A program made the translations under genes and the position numbers. This document shows positions 17,872 to 23,291 of a DNA stretch of 23,291 bases, one piece after another. How positions within the stretch are numbered: position 1 is the stretch's first letter; each line of letters begins with the position of its first letter. The notes beneath the pieces were generated by a model, which saw nothing but the letters and a program-made list of their open reading frames with translations, was not told the origin of the DNA and made no database searches. Source of the DNA: Pleurocapsa sp. MO_226.B13 (GTDB lineage Bacteria; Cyanobacteriota; Cyanobacteriia; Cyanobacteriales; Xenococcaceae); assembly GCA_030064795.1 (NCBI GenBank), contig JASJEI010000060.1, positions 1-23,291 on the forward strand, given 5' to 3'.

Positions 17872-18642
17872 ATGAAACAAATTTTCCGAATCAATCAAAC
17901 AGCTATTGTCAATCATCTCAAGCTCTCCAGTCAGTTAAATCGAATTTTAGAGGGAATAGCTACTTGCCAGATCATCGAGTCCAAAGCAGCAGAGTTAGGC
18001 ATTGAAACTAGTGATGAAGAGTTACAACAAGCTGCTGACGATTTTCGTCTGACTCACAACCTACATAACATAGAAGTAACATGGCAGTGGTTGAGAAACA
18101 ATCATCTCTCCATGGATGACTTTGAAGCCTTGATGCATACTAACACTATTACTAAAAAATTAGCTTATCATTTATTTGGCGATCGCGTTAAATCTTTTTT
18201 CTTTCAACATCAGCTAGACTATGCAGGGGCAGCGATGTATGAAGTAATCTTGGACGATGAAGACATGGCGATCGAGCTATTTTGCGCTCTCCAAGAAGGA
18301 GAAATGAGCTTTCATGATGTCGCCAGAACCTACGAATCAAATCCCGCTCGTCGTCGTTCTGGGGGCTATTGTGGAGTGCTACAGCGACAAAGCCTGAAAC
18401 CTGAAATATCTGCCGCTGTTTTTGCTGCATCTCCACCTCAACTGTTGAAACCTATTGTTACCTCAATGGGAGTTCATCTAATCTTGGTTGAAGAGATTAT
18501 CCAGCCTCAACTCGATGAAGAACTACATAACCAAATTATGTCCGCTCTATTTTCCGAGTGGTTGCAACAACAGCTACAAGAAGTTCAAATAGTTACAGAC
18601 TTTAAAGGGGTTCAACAACAAACCTTGAGCAAGAGCATCTAA
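17872..18642 (+). CDS. Parvulin-type peptidyl-prolyl isomerase-like protein of the export locus
   Basis: A 256-residue protein made of a helical SurA-N-like region (about 1-115: IIESKAAELGIETSDEELQQ, WLRNNHLSMDDFEALM) and a parvulin-like domain (about 130-235: SFHDVARTYE, RRRSGGYCGVLQRQSLKP, PPQLLKPIVTSMGVHLILVEEI). There is no signal peptide or membrane segment, so unlike SurA or PrsA it should act in the cytoplasm. It may bind or hold the peptide precursors before export, which is inference from position: it follows the exporter and adaptor genes and converges on the precursor genes. The terminator upstream implies its own promoter. Whether it is catalytically active is uncertain. The ATG at 17872 has only a weak ribosome site. 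Confidence 0.75.
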   Translation: MKQIFRINQTAIVNHLKLSSQLNRILEGIATCQIIESKAAELGIETSDEELQQAADDFRLTHNLHNIEVTWQWLRNNHLSMDDFEALMHTNTITKKLAYHLFGDRVKSFFFQHQLDYAGAAMYEVILDDEDMAIELFCALQEGEMSFHDVARTYESNPARRRSGGYCGVLQRQSLKPEISAAVFAASPPQLLKPIVTSMGVHLILVEEIIQPQLDEELHNQIMSALFSEWLQQQLQEVQIVTDFKGVQQQTLSKSI

Positions 18643-18675
18643 ATAAAATTCCTTAAGCTTGAGTAAAACAGATAA

Positions 18676-18725
18676 AAATGGTTAAAGCAAACTAGTATTG
18701 ATTAGCTTTGACCATTTCATTTTTT
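18676..18725. terminator. Bidirectional terminator between parvulin and peptide genes
   Basis: AAATGGTTAAAGC (18676-18688) pairs with GCTTTGACCATTT (18705-18717) over 13 positions with one G-T wobble, around a 16-nt loop. On the + strand a T-run begins at 18720 just past the hairpin. On the - strand the hairpin is followed by a T-rich run (AAAA at 18674-18678). It can end both the parvulin transcript and the peptide transcript coming from the other side. Confidence 0.8.
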
Positions 18726-18782
18726 AACAATAAACTCGGCAATATAGTTGACCAATTTGGTGCTAGCTGAAGATAAACTCTC

Positions 18783-19034
18783 TTAGCCTTGGAATGCACC
18801 GGCGTTGTTGTTCAGGTTAGCTACGTTGAAATTATCGCCATTAAAAGCTATCTGAACGTTGATGTTGTTGTTGATCTGTACGATAGTAGCAATATCAATA
18901 TCATTTACAATATCGTTACGAATCTGTCTGTAGTAAGGATTGTAACCACCAACAACTGCACTAGTCTCAGTGCTGCTTAATTGGTTTAATTCAGACTTAG
19001 TTTCTTGTAGTTCGGCGAATTGAATTTTAGACAT
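18783..19034 (-). CDS. VVGG-leader secreted peptide 1, diverged member of the Q/N-rich family
   Basis: An 83-residue precursor with a 30-residue leader (MSKIQFAELQ... ending TETSAVVGG) and a 53-residue mature part. The leader matches the substrate type of C39 peptidase exporters such as the one at 12436-15531. The core starts with YNPYY, is rich in N, I and V, has no cysteine, and contains IVQINNNINVQIAF, which lines up with VVQQSNYNSTQQAAF of the tandem peptides, so it is a diverged relative. It has lost the long tyrosine-rich stretch. AGAGGA lies 7 nt upstream of the ATG. Role unknown; probably an extracellular structural peptide. It lies just beyond the bidirectional terminator and is the last gene of the peptide group in the direction of transcription. 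Confidence 0.8.
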   Translation of the reverse strand: MSKIQFAELQETKSELNQLSSTETSAVVGGYNPYYRQIRNDIVNDIDIATIVQINNNINVQIAFNGDNFNVANLNNNAGAFQG

Positions 19035-19207
19035 TATTTTTCCTCTTAACTTCTCTAGAGTTTACAATTTTCATCAAAGATATCAATCAAAAATCTACTG
19101 ATTTTTATCTTTTTATCTTTTTTTCCAAGTTACTGTTAATCAAGCCTATTTATAATAATCAAGCTCCCTAACAGCAACTAGAAATAAAACCTTTGCTTAG
19201 TTATACA

Positions 19208-19498
19208 TCAACCTACTAATACGTAATTGTATGAATAACTGTTACCGTTATCACTGTCTTTACCAATGAAGCTATATTGCGCTCCATCAATATCTAAATG
19301 ATGAACTTTACCGTCACTAAGATGCTCAAAATCTTCTAAATTAATGTTATATCTAGATGAGAAATAAGAACCTAAGTGAGACGATGGAAAATGAAATAAG
19401 TACCCAGATCCTCCAACAACATTAGAAGTTTCAGTTTCTTTGAGAAAAGTCAACTCGGTATTGTGGGAGTCTAGTTGGCTAAATTTGATTTTGGACAT
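19208..19498 (-). CDS. VVGG-leader secreted peptide 2, different core
   Basis: A 96-residue precursor with the same 30-residue leader (MSKIKFSQLD... ending TETSNVVGG) but an unrelated 66-residue mature part. The core starts SGYLFHFPSSHLGSYF, continues with an acidic, histidine-containing stretch (LEDFEHLSDGKVHHLDIDG) and ends YSYNYVLVG. It has no cysteine and no Q-[NS]-N-x5-Q units. It may be a second kind of cargo for the same exporter, perhaps a partner or nucleator, which is speculation. AAGGG lies about 10 nt upstream of the ATG. The spacers on both sides (about 170 and 196 bp) have no clear hairpin. Confidence 0.75.
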   Translation of the reverse strand: MSKIKFSQLDSHNTELTFLKETETSNVVGGSGYLFHFPSSHLGSYFSSRYNINLEDFEHLSDGKVHHLDIDGAQYSFIGKDSDNGNSYSYNYVLVG

Positions 19499-19694
19499 TT
19501 TTGCACACCCTTAAAAGTTGGAAATTGGTGAGATATTTTCTGACACCAATAATTGGGATAAAACAGAAAACATCTCAATCATTCTGCTAATCTGCTTCGA
19601 TTAAATACAGATAGATTTTAAACAAGCAGACTAGCAACAAAATCAACTAAACGACCACCAAAAATTGCGCTCAGCAAGATAATACTGACTATGA

Positions 19695-19967
19695 TTATTG
19701 GTAGATGTTGGCAGAATTATTCTGGTTGGTGTAGTTATTGTTAACGGTATCGCCATAGTAACCACCAAAAGCAACTTGCTGAGTAGCGTTGTAGTTACTT
19801 TGATGAACTGCTGCGAAGTCATTATCGCTATAGTAGGAAGAAGAGTAGCTATAGTAAGGTTGGTAGTAATAGGAATATCCACCAACTACTTCAGCAGTTT
19901 CTTCTTTGTTTAGAGTGTTAAACTCAGAAGCATTTAGGTTCAATTGGTCAATTTGAATTTTAGACAT
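19695..19967 (-). CDS. VVGG-leader secreted peptide 3, Tyr-rich head and Q/N-rich tail
   Basis: A 90-residue precursor: 30-residue leader (MSKIQIDQLN... ending EETAEVVGG) and 60-residue core. The core begins with a tyrosine/serine stretch (YSYYYQPYYSYSSSYYS, 9 tyrosines in 17 residues), then DNDFAAVHQSNYNATQQ and an end TNQNNSANIYQ identical to its two neighbours. It has no cysteine, lysine or arginine in the core. I chose the ATG at 19967, preceded by GGGAGAA, rather than the in-frame TTG at 19982 whose extension reads the ribosome site itself. It is the third unit of a tandem duplication and the most diverged of the three in its leader. Confidence 0.85.
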   Translation of the reverse strand: MSKIQIDQLNLNASEFNTLNKEETAEVVGGYSYYYQPYYSYSSSYYSDNDFAAVHQSNYNATQQVAFGGYYGDTVNNNYTNQNNSANIYQ

Positions 19968-20021
19968 TTGTTGTTCTCCCAAAAAATAATTGTTGAGCTA
20001 TTTATCTGAGACTAAATCTCC

Positions 20022-20060
20022 AGTGCTATTGCCATTTTGGTGTTTCGAGACAATAGCACT
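20022..20060 (-). ncRNA. Intergenic hairpin after peptide gene 4, covarying
   Basis: The arms AGTGCTATTG (20022-20031) and CAATAGCACT (20051-20060) are perfectly complementary over 10 bp with a 19-nt loop, starting 9 nt past the stop codon of peptide gene 4. The copy after peptide gene 5 differs at two arm positions in a compensatory way. No T-run follows on the - strand, so it is more like an mRNA processing or stabilising element than a terminator. Confidence 0.7.
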
Positions 20061-20069
20061 AACTAAAAA

Positions 20070-20333
20070 CTATTGGTAGATATTAGCAGAGTTGTTTTGG
20101 TTGGTGTAGTTATCGTTTATAGTATTACCGTAGTAACCACCAAAAGCAGCTTGCTGAGTAGAGTTGTAGTTACTTTGTTGAACTACTGCAAAGTCATTAT
20201 CGCTGTAGTAGGAGGAATAGTAGCTACCGTAACCATACCAGTATCCACCAACAACTTCAGTAGTTTCTTCTGTGTTTAGTACTTCTAATTCAGAAGCGTT
20301 GAGGTTTAGTTCGTTGAATTGAATTTTAGACAT
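20070..20333 (-). CDS. VVGG-leader secreted peptide 4, Tyr-rich head and Q/N-rich tail
   Basis: An 87-residue precursor: 30-residue leader (MSKIQFNELN... ending EETTEVVGG) and 57-residue core. The core opens YWYGYGSYYSSYYS, then DNDFAVVQQSNYNSTQQAAF, a glycine/tyrosine turn (GGYYGNT) and NYTNQNNSANIYQ. The core has no cysteine and no lysine or arginine, making it acidic, unlike cationic bacteriocins. Two Q-[NS]-N-x5-Q units (VQQSNYNSTQQ and TNQNNSANIYQ) are spaced by about 26 residues, like imperfect curlin-type repeats. The ATG is preceded by GGAGAA. The leader is identical to that of gene 5 over all 30 residues, which shows recent duplication. Confidence 0.87.
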   Translation of the reverse strand: MSKIQFNELNLNASELEVLNTEETTEVVGGYWYGYGSYYSSYYSDNDFAVVQQSNYNSTQQAAFGGYYGNTINDNYTNQNNSANIYQ

Positions 20334-20386
20334 TTGCTGTTCTCCAAAAAATTAATTATTGAGCTATTTACTTAGACTAAATTTCC

Positions 20387-20425
20387 AGTACTATTAACGT
20401 TTCCATGTTTTGAGCTAATAGTACT
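20387..20425 (-). ncRNA. Intergenic hairpin after peptide gene 5, covarying
   Basis: The arms AGTACTATTA (20387-20396) and TAATAGTACT (20416-20425) pair perfectly over 10 bp with a 19-nt loop, starting 9 nt past the stop codon of peptide gene 5. Relative to the hairpin after gene 4, two G-C pairs became A-T pairs by double changes, and stem and loop lengths are kept, although the loop sequence has drifted. Confidence 0.7.
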
Positions 20426-20434
20426 AGCTAAAAA

Positions 20435-20695
20435 TTACTGATAGATATTAGCAGAGTTGTTTTGGTTGGTGTAGTTAAGGTTTACAGTATCACCACCATA
20501 ACCGCCAAAAGCAACTTGTTGAGTTTTGTTGTAGTTGTTTTGGTTGACTAGGGCAACATCATTGTCAAAGTTATAGTAGTAGGAATAGTAGCCACCACCC
20601 CAATATCCACCAACAACCTCAGTAGTTTCTTCTGTATTTAGTACTTCTAATTCAGAAGCGTTTAAGTTTAGTTCGTTGAATTGAATTTTAGACAT
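20435..20695 (-). CDS. VVGG-leader secreted peptide 5, Tyr/Gly-rich head and Q/N-rich tail
   Basis: An 86-residue precursor: the same 30-residue leader as gene 4 and a 56-residue core. The core opens YWGGGYYSYYYNF, then DNDVALVNQNNYNKTQQVAF, GGYGGDT and the shared end NYTNQNNSANIYQ. It has no cysteine and a single lysine. The head is richer in glycine and shorter than in genes 3 and 4, while the tail is almost invariant, so the head varies and the tail is held. I chose the ATG at 20695, preceded by GGGAGAA, over a TTG 15 nt upstream. It is first in the direction of transcription, so the promoter of the peptide group should lie in the AT-rich region at higher coordinates. Confidence 0.87.
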   Translation of the reverse strand: MSKIQFNELNLNASELEVLNTEETTEVVGGYWGGGYYSYYYNFDNDVALVNQNNYNKTQQVAFGGYGGDTVNLNYTNQNNSANIYQ

Positions 20696-20710
20696 TTGTT
20701 GTTCTCCCAA

Positions 20711-21356
20711 AATTAATTAGGGTTATTTGATTACTGACCTGAGAGCGGAAAACTTTTTGATTTGTTTTTCTCCCGATAAATACATTGTGCAACAACAAAA
20801 TTGGAATAACAACTGTTTTTACTACCATAAATAGACACAACTATCAGAGTTTTGTCCGTTTTTTAAAATATTTGGCTTCCTGGAGTTATTTTAAATATTT
20901 AAATTTTTTATTTAAATCAATAAACATCTATTTTAAATATTTTAAAATAAATAAAAGCTATTAAAATCTGAAAGCTTAAAAAACTAAAATTTAATTTCAC
21001 TCGTCATTTATAAGTAGTAAAGAGTTTTGTCCGCAGCCACAAAAACAGACAAAAGACGAATAATATTTTTGTAGTTAATAAAAATACGTCCTTTTGGGGA
21101 AAATGTTAAGACATATTAAGAGGAGTTATGTGCTTTTTGGATGCCAAAAAAAGTCGAAAATCGCCTCTATTTTCCCGAAAAAAGCTCGAAATAGAAAATT
21201 AGTACTACAAAATCTGTAACAAAACGCAACAATAATCGGGTTTGGGAAGCCAGAAGTCATCAAAAACCAAGTTCTTTTTTTGGTATATTTTGGGAAAGTT
21301 TAGAGCTTGCTAATAGCTACTATCATCAGTATCCTGCCCCAAATTACAAAGATCCT
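20711..21356. other. AT-rich region between divergent peptide and ATPase genes
   Basis: No convincing gene is seen in these 650 bases. They must hold the promoter of the peptide genes (leftward) and of the ABC-class ATPase (rightward). Visible structure: AGAGTTTTGTCCG twice (20846-20858 and 21021-21033), two TATTTTAAATATTT blocks near 20890 and 20932 in very AT-rich DNA, and a 24-codon frame at 21128-21202 behind AGGAG. No promoter can be placed with confidence. Confidence 0.5.
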
Positions 21357-23060
21357 ATGCACGATCGCCACAGCTTAAATTCCATCTTACTCAAGTTAGA
21401 CAACGCTAATTACAAAGCCTACAAAGATATTAAGGGCAGTTACCAGTTCGATGACTTCAAGCTGATTATCGATTATGTTCAGGGAGATCCTTTTGCCTCT
21501 CCAAGTCAGTTAAGGGTGATTATTCCTCAGACAGTGGCTCTGTTTCCACCAGAGCTATATCAATCCCTGAGTAGAGAGGTAGCCTTAAGAGACTATCTAG
21601 CACGCCAATTCGCTATAAAAGCAAGCAGAATCAGTTCCCATCGAGGTACGGGGAAAAGTGGCTTAATTGCGATCGCAGCTTTAGGACAAGAAGTATTAGT
21701 GAGAAATGCCGTATTTATAGATAAAGACCGCTTAGAAGTAAGATTTACAGTAGGACTACCCGCCAGGGGAAGAAGAATTCTCGGTCGTCAAGCAGCCGAG
21801 ATGTTGTGTCAGGACATCCCTCAAATAGTCGAAGAGACATTAATATATGAGTCTTTAGATGCAGCAGCAATACAGCAGCACGTTGAAACCATTGAAGATG
21901 CAGACTGGTTGCGTCAACAACTAGCAACTAGAAACCTTGTAGCGTTTGTCGCCAACGGTGCGATCCTACCTCGTCGCAGTGGAGTCGATCCTCGTCCCCT
22001 CTTAAATGCCGTTCCTTTTGTCTCTCCTCCCTCCTTAGAAGTAGAATTTAACTGTCCCAACCGAGGTTCAATCAGAGGAATGGGGATACCTACAGGAATA
22101 AGTTTAATTGTTGGTGGTGGTTATCATGGCAAGTCTACCCTACTAAGAGCAATTGAATTAGGAATCTACAATCATCTTCCTGGAGACGGAAGAGAATATG
22201 TCGTCTCAAATCCTCAAGGAGTAAAAATACGTGCAGAAGATGGACGAAGTATTGCAGGGGTGGATATCTCGCCCTTTATCAATCATTTACCCCAAAGAAG
22301 ATCTACGAACGATTTTATAACTACCAACGCTAGCGGAAGTACTTCCCAAGCAGCTAATATCATCGAAGCATTAGAAGCAGGTGCAGAACTATTACTTATA
22401 GATGAAGATACCTCAGCAACCAACTTTACGATTCGCGATCGCAGGATGCAGGCGTTGATTGCTAAAGAAAAAGAACCAATCACCCCTTTTATCGATAAGG
22501 TAAGGCAACTATACACAGATTATGGCGTGTCCACGATTTTAGTCATGGGCGGGAGTGGAGACTACTTTGATGTCGCCGATTTAGTCATCGCCCTAGAAAA
22601 CTATACTCCCCAGGATGTAACAGAACAGGCAAAAGCGATCGCCAAAGAATACACTACCGAAAGAAACCCAGAAGGAGGAGCAAACTTCGGCAAGATTACC
22701 AGTAGGATACCCCAAAAAGAAAGTATCGACCCCAGTCGGGGCAAAAGAGAAGTCAAACTAAAATCCAGGGGGACAGATCGCATCAGCTTTGGTATAGAAG
22801 ATATCGATCTATCAGCAGTAGAGCAAATAGTAGATTCAGGACAGCTAAAAGCGATCGCCTTAGCGATAGTATATGCCAAAGAAAAATATATGGAGCAACA
22901 GCTAACTATTTCTCAAATACTCCAACGAGTCGATCGAGACATTACCCAGTCGGGACTAGATATCATTACCGACTATCCCCAGGGAAACCTCGCCCAATTT
23001 CGCCCCCTCGAATTAGCAGCAGCTATAAATAGATTGAGGACTCTATCAGTAAAGTCGTAG
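21357..23060 (+). CDS. Predicted ATPase of the ABC class (PF09818/COG3044 family)
   Basis: A 567-residue cytoplasmic protein of full family length. The N-terminal part (about 1-235) is the family's own domain with no known reaction (IIPQTVALFPPELY, residues near 60). The ATPase core has a Walker A variant GGGYHGKST (253-261, K259), followed by SNPQGVKIRAEDGRSI, and a Walker B region LLLIDEDTSATNF with D349 and E350; MGGSGDYFDVADLVIALENY follows. No membrane segments are present and it is not a transporter subunit. Relatives are widespread in bacteria and eukaryotic parasites, with suspected roles in nucleic-acid metabolism, but the function is not settled. The ATG has only a weak ribosome site. 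The gene is divergent from the peptide group and probably unrelated to it. Confidence 0.87.
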   Translation: MHDRHSLNSILLKLDNANYKAYKDIKGSYQFDDFKLIIDYVQGDPFASPSQLRVIIPQTVALFPPELYQSLSREVALRDYLARQFAIKASRISSHRGTGKSGLIAIAALGQEVLVRNAVFIDKDRLEVRFTVGLPARGRRILGRQAAEMLCQDIPQIVEETLIYESLDAAAIQQHVETIEDADWLRQQLATRNLVAFVANGAILPRRSGVDPRPLLNAVPFVSPPSLEVEFNCPNRGSIRGMGIPTGISLIVGGGYHGKSTLLRAIELGIYNHLPGDGREYVVSNPQGVKIRAEDGRSIAGVDISPFINHLPQRRSTNDFITTNASGSTSQAANIIEALEAGAELLLIDEDTSATNFTIRDRRMQALIAKEKEPITPFIDKVRQLYTDYGVSTILVMGGSGDYFDVADLVIALENYTPQDVTEQAKAIAKEYTTERNPEGGANFGKITSRIPQKESIDPSRGKREVKLKSRGTDRISFGIEDIDLSAVEQIVDSGQLKAIALAIVYAKEKYMEQQLTISQILQRVDRDITQSGLDIITDYPQGNLAQFRPLELAAAINRLRTLSVKS

Positions 23061-23115
23061 GGTGGGCAAAATTTAACCAATAGAAATCGCTTTTTAGACA
23101 ATTTATTTGCCCACC
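23061..23115. repeat. GGTGGGCAAA/TTTGCCCACC inverted repeat after the ATPase gene
   Basis: Perfect 10-bp arms, at 23061-23070 and 23106-23115, enclose 35 nt and begin directly after the stop codon. Repeats with GTGGGCA/TGCCCAC ends are common in cyanobacterial intergenic DNA. It may act as a 3' end signal or be a small mobile repeat; no T-run follows. Confidence 0.7.
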
Positions 23116-23124
23116 AATTGACTT

Positions 23125-23238
23125 ATGAAAATCAAACATCTTTCAATCACAGTCAGAAATCCTGAAAGAGTCGCTAACACGACTTGGAAGGTTTCTCTGA
23201 AATCTTTGCAAATTAAGGACTCTAGAGATCGAACATAA
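23125..23238 (+). pseudogene. Possible remnant of a glyoxalase/VOC-like gene start
   Basis: A 37-codon frame begins MKIKHLSITVRNPERVA, which looks like the first strand and helix of VOC/glyoxalase-family proteins, but then loses resemblance and stops. The neighbouring frame continues plausibly for a few residues (DLEGFSEIFAN) before stopping too, so a broken gene is possible. The resemblance is short and by eye only. Confidence 0.25.
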
Positions 23239-23291
23239 GTACTGTTTTAACAGAATTACGTTGTTTCAGCCATGCTTAAGAATGCTAACCC

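Larger units (their letters stand above)
19695..20695 (-). repeat. Three-copy tandem duplication of a peptide gene unit
   Basis: Start codons at 20695, 20333 and 19967 are 362 and 366 bp apart. Each unit consists of a ribosome site, a precursor gene and a spacer of about 101-102 bp; the first two spacers are alike along their length, including the hairpin. The spacer after the third copy keeps only traces of the hairpin's gene-proximal arm. Confidence 0.85.

Noticed and set aside
17814..18005. 63-codon + strand frame at the start of the parvulin gene
   Set aside because: It overlaps the parvulin gene in another frame and has no domain; the parvulin frame is clearly the coding one.
19643..19885. 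80-codon - strand frame overlapping peptide gene 3
   Set aside because: It is an out-of-frame shadow of peptide 3, rich in T and I because of the repeated codons; no leader or ribosome site.
18783..20695. Classical bacteriocin or lanthipeptide cluster
   Set aside because: The cores have no cysteine, are not cationic, and no modification enzyme or immunity gene is present in the window.
19695..20695. CRISPR array suggested by regular repetition
   Set aside because: The period is about 364 bp and the repeats are coding units with spacers that are alike, not short repeats with unique spacers.

Overview
The window comes from a cyanobacterium. The octamer GCGATCGC (the HIP1 repeat typical of cyanobacterial chromosomes) recurs in coding and non-coding DNA on both sides, base composition is AT-rich, and the gene families seen are ones common in cyanobacteria: an exporter related to HetC, a Dnd-associated protein 4-like gene, large hybrid kinases and a HTH-NACHT ATPase. 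The genus cannot be told from this piece. No tRNA, rRNA, CRISPR array or complete insertion sequence was seen.

Layout. (1) 1-2532: surface polysaccharide genes: a membrane protein of the O-antigen ligase/polymerase type whose frame runs off the left edge, and a convergent family-2 glycosyltransferase, separated by a perfect 28-bp palindrome. (2) 2730-9504: a tightly packed set on the + strand: a 1177-aa FHA-PAS-GAF-GAF hybrid histidine kinase with REC and HPt, an overlapping REC-GAF response regulator, and, 9 bp further on, a HTH-NACHT STAND ATPase resembling bacterial NLR-like defence proteins. (3) 9789-10622: a small HTH protein divergent from a Dnd-associated protein 4-like gene, with a GTGTCA/TGACAC inverted repeat between them; no dndB-E genes are present. 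(4) 10623-11754: 1.1 kb without a convincing gene, holding hairpins and degenerate repeats. (5) 11755-20695: a peptide export locus. (6) 21357-23060: a predicted ATPase of the ABC class, then a cyanobacterial-style GTGGGCA hairpin and a possible glyoxalase-like gene remnant at the right edge.

The export locus is the most interesting part. It has a HTH protein built like the DNA-binding half of an IS630 transposase; a 1031-aa exporter with cNMP-binding-like, C39 peptidase and ABC domains; a HlyD-type adaptor whose cytoplasmic N-terminus is a nearly intact response-regulator receiver domain; a strong terminator; and a cytoplasmic parvulin-like protein. Convergent to these, behind a bidirectional terminator, are five small genes whose products all have a 30-residue leader ending in VVGG, the cleavage signal read by C39 peptidases. 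Their mature parts contain no cysteine. Three are recent tandem duplicates with a tyrosine-rich head and a glutamine/asparagine-rich tail containing two spaced Q-[NS]-N-x5-Q units, reminiscent of curli-type amyloid repeats. A fourth is a diverged relative and the fifth is different. My reading is that the locus secretes structural or matrix peptides (comparable in logic to the EbfG/PteB biofilm system of Synechococcus elongatus) rather than a classical bacteriocin, and that secretion may be gated by phosphorylation of the adaptor. This is inference from sequence alone.
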